DNA of 6,023 nucleotides from Chloroflexota bacterium (GTDB lineage: Bacteria > Chloroflexota > Dehalococcoidia > SZUA-161 > SpSt-899), in NCBI GenBank assembly GCA_018725455.1, contig QLUN01000057.1, positions 1 to 6,023 on the forward strand, given 5' to 3'. Under the pieces are notes generated by a model. It did not search any database, was not told where the DNA came from, and was given only the letters and a program-made list of their open reading frames with translations. The translations under genes and the position numbers were made by a program. Of the stretch, positions 1 to 3,947 are shown in pieces. How positions within the stretch are numbered: position 1 is the stretch's first letter; every line of letters starts with the position of its first letter.

Positions 1-1
1 G

Positions 2-151
2 ACCATCACCTTTAAGTGCAAAGCACCGGGAGAAGCTAATATCATCTTTAAGAACCCGGTTGAAGGCCAGCCTCCAGTGAAGCTGGCAGATGCTGCTGGG
101 CAGCCCATCGAGATTTTGCCAGAGAATATCCATGGGGCGGTTATCACAACT
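2..151 (+). other. C-terminal part of a cohesin-like domain (truncated by window edge)
   Basis: The first visible residues read TITFKCKAPGE...NIIF, followed by VKLADAAGQPIE and AVITT. This strand-loop-strand order, with a TxTFK(C) strand, a PGE turn and a final VKL.D..G.PI segment, is typical of the last strands of cohesin-like domains in modular surface proteins. If correct, the full protein carries at least three cohesin-like modules. The domain is cut by the window edge, so the assignment is moderate. Confidence 0.5.
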
Positions 152-1723
152 CAACCAGCAGTCCAATATACCCTCACCATGGCGGTAATCGGGAGTGGAA
201 CCACTACCCCAGCGGTAGGCGTTCACACCTACGCAGCCAAGAGAGTGGTTGACATCACCGCCACCCCGGCCGCTGGCTGGCAGTTTGTCAACTGGACCGG
301 CGATGTGGCAACGGTGGCCAATGTCAACGTCGCCAGCACCACCATCACCATGAATGGAGACTACTCCATTACCGCTAAGTTCAGTCCGGAAGGCGAGAGG
401 GTAGATATCAGTATCCAACCACCAACCAAGAGTGTAATGGTGGGACAGACCTTTACCTTTGATATTCGGGCGGACGCAGGCACGCAACCAGTTACTGGTG
501 TTGCAGCGTTTGTCAACTTTGATGCCTCCAAGCTTGAGGTTCTGAGAATTATCCCTGGCACTGCTCTACCTATGGTGCTTCAGAACATCTTTGATAATAC
601 CGCTGGTGCCATAGATTACAACGCTGGTCAGCTAACAGCGCCTTTCCCAAGAGGCACCTTTGTTGTGGCTACCATAGAGTTTATGGCTCGAGAGGAGACG
701 CCAGCTACTCCGGTCGAGTTCAATCAGACAGCACCCAGGAAAACCATGGCAGACTTTGGAGGGACCGATGTCACTGGCGTCATTACAGGCGCGACTGTAG
801 AAATAGCCGTTGGCGCTCCTATCTTCCTCGATCCACCTTCCACCACAGTGCATACAGGGCAAACCTTCACCCTGGAGATCAAGACCGATGTTGCCGATTT
901 GCAGCCAGTTACTGGTGTGTCGGCCTTCATTAACTTTGATGCCTCCAAGCTTAAGGTTCTGAGCATTACCCCTGGCACTGCTCTACCTACGGTGCTTCAG
1001 AACATCTTTGATAACACCGTTGGTGCCATAGACTACAGCGCTGGTCAGCTAACAGCGCCTTTCCCAAGAGGCACCTTTGTTGTGGCTACCATAGAGTTTA
1101 TGACACTCGCAGAAACCCCGAGCACTCTGATCGAGTTCTCCTTTGCTGCTCCCAGGAAGACAATGGTAGATTTTGGAGGGGTGCCAATACTTGGGACTCA
1201 CGGTGATGCCGCCGTTGAGATCATACCGGGGGCGACGGTTGATATATCAGTAGTTCTCCAAGGCGGGATGAGGCCTGACCCCAAAGGCTGGGAAGTCCCC
1301 ATCACTATCAAGTTCTTTGCCCCGGGGGCCGATGTCTTGAAGGATACCCCGATTGCAAAGTTCAATACTATGACTGCAAAGGCAGAGGGCAGGGCCATTA
1401 GTTCGGTCACCGGCATCATACCCGACACCTACGACATCACTGTGGTCAGTCAACATACGCTGATGAATCTTAAGAGGAATGTGGTCATCTCTCTTCCAGG
1501 CACAGCGGTAGATATGGGCACTCTCTTGGAGGGCAACGCCAACGATGATAAGATAATCAATATCAGCGATTTTGGCATATTGGCCCTCTCCTTCATGAAG
1601 ACTGAAGGATACGAAGCCTTTGACGAAAGGGCTGATTTCGATCGCAATGGGATTGTCAACATCTCGGACTTTGGTCTGCTGGCGGTGAATTTCATGAAGA
1701 CTTCACCGGTTGAGATCCCGTGA
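2..1723 (+). CDS. Cohesin-like/dockerin-bearing modular surface protein (5' end outside window)
   Basis: The frame is open from base 2, so this is the 3' part of a longer gene; 573 residues are visible. A GTG at 77 is not a convincing start because the domain it lies in begins upstream of it. Modules by visible residue: 1-50, end of a cohesin-like domain; 56-127, InlB B-repeat-like domain (ATPAAGWQFVNW core); 134-268 and 273-408, two cohesin-like domains sharing an FDASKL strand, an FDNT..GAIDY loop and a PFPRGTFVVATIEFM strand; about 412-508, a beta-sandwich linker; 511-568, a type I dockerin ending the protein. No catalytic motif, LPXTG or C-terminal membrane helix is seen. In cellulosomes dockerins bind cohesins through Ca2+-loaded loops; here the partner is unknown. 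The export signal must lie upstream of the window. The stop is 45 bp before the next gene, with no terminator hairpin between. The coding call is near certain; the scaffold role is inferred. Confidence 0.95.
   Translation, partial: TITFKCKAPGEANIIFKNPVEGQPPVKLADAAGQPIEILPENIHGAVITTQPAVQYTLTMAVIGSGTTTPAVGVHTYAAKRVVDITATPAAGWQFVNWTGDVATVANVNVASTTITMNGDYSITAKFSPEGERVDISIQPPTKSVMVGQTFTFDIRADAGTQPVTGVAAFVNFDASKLEVLRIIPGTALPMVLQNIFDNTAGAIDYNAGQLTAPFPRGTFVVATIEFMAREETPATPVEFNQTAPRKTMADFGGTDVTGVITGATVEIAVGAPIFLDPPSTTVHTGQTFTLEIKTDVADLQPVTGVSAFINFDASKLKVLSITPGTALPTVLQNIFDNTVGAIDYSAGQLTAPFPRGTFVVATIEFMTLAETPSTLIEFSFAAPRKTMVDFGGVPILGTHGDAAVEIIPGATVDISVVLQGGMRPDPKGWEVPITIKFFAPGADVLKDTPIAKFNTMTAKAEGRAISSVTGIIPDTYDITVVSQHTLMNLKRNVVISLPGTAVDMGTLLEGNANDDKIINISDFGILALSFMKTEGYEAFDERADFDRNGIVNISDFGLLAVNFMKTSPVEIP
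167..382 (+). other. InlB B-repeat-like (Flg_new_2 type) domain
   Basis: The encoded segment runs from YTLTMAV to the strand SITAKF, with the hallmark ATPAAGW.F..W.GD core and a TITMNGDYSITAKF ending. This is the pattern of bacterial immunoglobulin-like B repeats in surface proteins. It matches, module for module, the three repeats encoded at 4365-5102 in the third gene (YTLTVTV, ATPAAG, RWSGDV, VTAHF). It probably acts as a spacer or stalk element. It is longer than the third-gene units between the WTGD and TITM strands (ATVANVNVAST). Confidence 0.75.
401..805 (+). other. Cohesin-like domain A
   Basis: This segment encodes about 135 residues, starting VDISIQPPTKSVMVGQTF and ending GATVEI. 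The opening strand with a VGQTFTFDI motif, the central GVAAFVNFDASKLEVL strand pair and the ATIEFMA strand match the cohesin/CBM-like jelly-roll pattern. The FDNTAGAIDYNAG loop also occurs in domain B and in the cohesin-like domain of the next gene. Whether it binds a dockerin cannot be judged from sequence. Confidence 0.7.
488..1102 (+). repeat. Direct repeat of the cohesin-like core, 198 bp copies at 417 bp offset
   Basis: Bases 488-685 and 905-1102 align without gaps. I count 15 mismatches in 198 positions, about 92% identity, including a 64 bp identical run (622-685 and 1039-1102). The offset of 417 bp equals 139 codons, so the frame is kept. Synonymous sites inside the core are almost all identical while the flanks differ, which points to recent duplication or ongoing gene conversion of the core. 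Confidence 0.9.
818..1225 (+). other. Cohesin-like domain B
   Basis: This is a second copy of the module, starting IFLDPPSTTVHTGQTFTLEI and ending DAAVEI. It aligns with domain A without gaps across the core, including FDASKL, PGTALP, VLQNIFDNT and PFPRGTFVVATIEFM. Outside the core (the first and last 25 or so residues) the two copies are clearly diverged, so only the middle has stayed nearly identical. Confidence 0.7.
1235..1525 (+). other. Beta-sandwich module preceding the dockerin (X-module-like)
   Basis: This segment of about 97 residues starts ATVDISVVLQGG and ends VDMGTLLEGN. It alternates hydrophobic strands (WEVPITIKFF, SVTGIIPDTYDITV, RNVVISL) in the way of carboxypeptidase-regulatory-like or transthyretin-like folds. 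In cellulosome scaffolds a beta-sandwich X module often sits directly before the dockerin and stabilises it; the position here suggests a comparable role. That analogy is an inference from position and strand pattern only. Confidence 0.5.
1532..1705 (+). other. Type I dockerin-like domain, two Ca2+-binding loops
   Basis: Two EF-hand-like dockerin loops are visible, each followed by a short helix. The first is NANDDKIINISD, with ligand positions 1, 3, 5, 9 and 12 filled by N, N, D, N and D; the helix FGILALSFMK follows. The second is DFDRNGIVNISD, with D, D, N, N and D at the same positions; the helix FGLLAVNFMK follows. The NISDFG(I/L)LA duplication is the internal two-fold symmetry typical of dockerins. 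Residues 10-11 of each loop, which set cohesin specificity in type I systems, are I-S in both, so a dual binding mode is conceivable. The domain lies at the extreme C-terminus, the usual place for a dockerin. Confidence 0.88.
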
Positions 1724-1756
1724 TCATGAGGAACAAGTGAATCAAATACAAGAAAC

Positions 1757-1765
1757 AAGGAGGGT
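1757..1765 (+). promoter_or_regulatory. Ribosome binding site of the second gene
   Basis: AAGGAGGGT lies 5' of ATG 1769; its AGGAGG core (1758-1763) is 5 bases from the ATG. It is a near-perfect match to the bacterial anti-Shine-Dalgarno sequence. It fixes the start at 1769, and the product from there opens with a basic n-region and a hydrophobic signal-peptide core. Confidence 0.85.
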
Positions 1766-1768
1766 GAG

Positions 1769-3895
1769 ATGAAAAGAAGTGTTACTACTGCCAGGATTGT
1801 GGGGGCTCTGCTTGCTCTCATGATGACCCTAACGTTGGTGATGGTGCCTAGCCATTCGCGGGTAACGGCAGCACCTGGTGTGGGAGTTGTTGTTGACCTC
1901 GTCCTTCTTCCCGCGAGTCAGACCGTGAATGTAGGTGACATCTTCGATGTCACCATCGAGGCGCGGTGCCACGAGCAGCGTATTATCGGGGTAGCTGCCT
2001 TTCTCGACTTTGACCCCATCTACCTGGAGGTTCTGTCAATTACACCTGGGGCAACGCTTCCTTTTGTGTTGCTGAATACCTTTGACAACGCCGCCGGCAC
2101 TGCAGACTATAATGCTGGCAAATTGACGCGACCATTCCCCAGCGGGACCTTCACGGTGGCTGTCGTTACCTTCAGGGCGAAGGCCCCGACAGATAGCACG
2201 CCTATCAGTTTTCATCGCGGTCACCCCAGAGTAACCGATGCTGACTTTGGGGGAACTTCTAAACTCGATGAGGCCATTGGTGCGACGGTTACCGTTGCTG
2301 CACCCCCGGATACTATCGCTCCGGCTGCGGTGACTGACTTAGCGGTAGTAGGCCAGACTTCTAATTCCGTGACTCTTGGTTGGACGGCACCAGGAGACGA
2401 TGGTAACACGGGCACAGCTTCACGATATGATTTACGGTACTCTACCTCGGAAATTACAGCCGCAAACTTTGACTGGGCAACCAAGGTGCCCATTGTGCCC
2501 GCGCCCAAGCGTGCGGGAGGTTCTGAGAGCTTCACGGTCACGGGACTTGCCCCGGCGACACCTTACTGGTTCGCCCTGAAAACCGCCGATGAAGTTCCCA
2601 ATTGGTCTGACATTTCCAATGTCGTGAGTGCCACCACGGTGTTGGCGGCTCCGATTGAACCGCCAACCGTGGTGACCAAGGCAGCCACTAATATTACGGC
2701 CAACACCGCCACGCTCGAGGGTGACCTGACCGACCTGGGCACGGCTGATTCAGTGATGGTCAGCTTCCAGTGGGGCACTGTCCCCGGCGGTCTAGACCGG
2801 GAGACCTCCGCGATGGCAATGACGGTCACCGGCGTCTTCAGCACCGCGATCGCCGATCTTACGCCCGGCACTACCTACTACTTCCGGGCGAAGGCGGAAG
2901 GGGATGGAACGGCTTATGGTGACGAGAAGAGCTTCACCACAGCCGTACTGCCCGCAGTTGCCTTCTCCTCGGCCACCTACACCGTGGGTGAAGCTGAAGG
3001 CAGTGCAACCATAACGGTGAACCTCTCGTCTGCCAGCACCCAGGAGGTGAGGGTAAATTATGCCACTAGCGACGGGACGGCCACGGCACCTGGTGACTAC
3101 ACTGTTGCCAGCGGCACCCTCACCTTTGACCCTGGCGTGACCAGTCAATCCTTCACCGTCACTATCCTGAATGATGACCTGGTTGAGGGCGATGAGACGC
3201 TCAACCTCACTCTAAGCAATCCCACTAACGCCGTGCTGGGAACTCCGGCTGTGGCAGTGCTGACGATAATTGATGACGAGATGCCCGAGGTAATGTTCGA
3301 CTCGGCTACTTACATGGTAGCTGAGGATGGCATCGAGGCAATCATCACCGTGGTGCTGTCTCAGGCCACCCTGAATACGGTTACCGTTGATTACGCCACC
3401 AGCGATGGGACGGCCACGGCACCGGACGACTACACTGCTGCCAGCGGCACCCTCACCTTTGCCCCCGGCGTGACCAGTCAATCCTTCACCGTTCCCATAA
3501 CGAATGATGAAACTGCTGAAGGTAACGAGACGATAATTCTTACGCTCAGCGAGCCGAGCAATGCTGTGCTCGGAACACCAGATAGGGCAGTGCTCACCAT
3601 AAGAGATGACGAGTCCTGGCTTTTCCCCTGGAGTCATGTCGCTCTGATCGCTCCCTATCCGATACGCGGAAGAGACTTTTTGACTCGCCCCGTTGATCTG
3701 GTCGATGTGCAGTACGACGGCCCTCCCGGCGGCTGGTTCCAGGTGCTGTGGTTCGATGAAAGCGATGGAACCTGGTATGGCTTCTACTCCAACTTCACTA
3801 AGGGGAATACCCTCACCCACTTGAAGCCAGGTGAATTCTACTACGTGGTAGTCTCTCATCCTGATACTTCACTGTGGACTGACGGCGGATGGTGA
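1769..3895 (+). CDS. Secreted modular protein: cohesin-like, Fn3, Calx-beta
   Basis: This is a complete 708-residue protein. Residues 1-35 are a Sec signal peptide: KRSVTTAR n-region, a hydrophobic core ending near V26, and likely cleavage at VTAA 32-35. Domains follow: 41-177 cohesin-like, sharing the FDN..G..DY and PFP.GTF motifs with the first gene; 184-291 fibronectin type III (SVTLGWTAPGDDG, RYDLRYS, TGLAPATPYWFALKTAD); 296-391 a second Fn3-like domain (NTATLEGDLTDLG, LTPGTTYYFRAKAEGDG); 396-504 and 507-615 two Calx-beta domains with paired DDE endings; 617-708 an aromatic-rich C-terminal domain. No dockerin, LPXTG or membrane anchor is present, so retention on the cell would need a binding partner. 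Calx-beta domains are Ca2+-binding beta sandwiches common in adhesins. Role: probable extracellular adhesion or scaffold component; no catalytic residues are seen. The strong ribosome site and 45 bp gap suggest cotranscription with the first gene. Confidence 0.95.
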   Translation: MKRSVTTARIVGALLALMMTLTLVMVPSHSRVTAAPGVGVVVDLVLLPASQTVNVGDIFDVTIEARCHEQRIIGVAAFLDFDPIYLEVLSITPGATLPFVLLNTFDNAAGTADYNAGKLTRPFPSGTFTVAVVTFRAKAPTDSTPISFHRGHPRVTDADFGGTSKLDEAIGATVTVAAPPDTIAPAAVTDLAVVGQTSNSVTLGWTAPGDDGNTGTASRYDLRYSTSEITAANFDWATKVPIVPAPKRAGGSESFTVTGLAPATPYWFALKTADEVPNWSDISNVVSATTVLAAPIEPPTVVTKAATNITANTATLEGDLTDLGTADSVMVSFQWGTVPGGLDRETSAMAMTVTGVFSTAIADLTPGTTYYFRAKAEGDGTAYGDEKSFTTAVLPAVAFSSATYTVGEAEGSATITVNLSSASTQEVRVNYATSDGTATAPGDYTVASGTLTFDPGVTSQSFTVTILNDDLVEGDETLNLTLSNPTNAVLGTPAVAVLTIIDDEMPEVMFDSATYMVAEDGIEAIITVVLSQATLNTVTVDYATSDGTATAPDDYTAASGTLTFAPGVTSQSFTVPITNDETAEGNETIILTLSEPSNAVLGTPDRAVLTIRDDESWLFPWSHVALIAPYPIRGRDFLTRPVDLVDVQYDGPPGGWFQVLWFDESDGTWYGFYSNFTKGNTLTHLKPGEFYYVVVSHPDTSLWTDGGW
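3059..3493 (+). repeat. Calx-beta tandem duplication, 333 bp offset
   Basis: Two Calx-beta domains are encoded in tandem, 111 codons apart. The core 3059-3160 aligns without gaps to 3392-3493 with 10 mismatches in 102 bases by my count, including a shared 26 bp run covering the GVTSQSFTV strand. Both copies keep YATSDGTATAP, DYT.ASGTLTF, NDE or NDD and the terminal DDE acidic cluster that binds Ca2+ in this family. The first strands (VAFSSATYTVGEAEG versus VMFDSATYMVAEDG) are more diverged. Confidence 0.88.
3617..3892 (+). other. Unrecognised Trp/Tyr-rich C-terminal domain of the second protein
   Basis: Residues 617-708 follow directly after the second Calx-beta domain. They contain seven tryptophans (617, 621, 656, 661, 669, 703, 708) plus many Tyr and Phe, and end exactly on Trp. 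Visible strands are WSHVALIAPY, GWFQVLWFDES, GTWYGFYS and LKPGEFYYVVV. The LKPGEFYYV turn resembles the last strands of a small beta sandwich. Clustered exposed aromatics would suit carbohydrate or cell-wall binding, but this is a guess. I cannot assign a family. Confidence 0.5.
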
Positions 3896-3935
3896 GGGAT
3901 AAGGTGACCCGAGGAAAGATCAAGAGTAGAATGGC

Positions 3936-3941
3936 AGGAGG
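3936..3941 (+). promoter_or_regulatory. Ribosome binding site of the third gene
   Basis: A consensus AGGAGG lies 6 bases 5' of ATG 3948. It decides the start, because the product from this ATG opens with a clean signal peptide. It also supports the reality of the third gene, whose stop codon is beyond the window. Confidence 0.87.
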
Positions 3942-3947
3942 AGCGCT

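Noticed and set aside
77..79. GTG at 77 as the start of the first gene
   Set aside because: The frame is open back to base 2, the upstream codons encode matching domain sequence, there is no signal peptide after the GTG, and no ribosome site precedes it.
1724..1768. Terminator or promoter in the first intergenic gap
   Set aside because: The 45 bp hold only a ribosome site. No stem-loop with a T run and no convincing -35/-10 pair is visible.
3212..3859. Minus-strand open frame of 215 codons
   Set aside because: It is antisense to the second Calx-beta domain and the C-terminal domain of gene 2. I see no family match, and the sense frame is clearly the real one.
3896..3947. Terminator or promoter in the second intergenic gap
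   Set aside because: The 52 bp are purine-rich, with no stable inverted repeat or T run and no clear promoter boxes.
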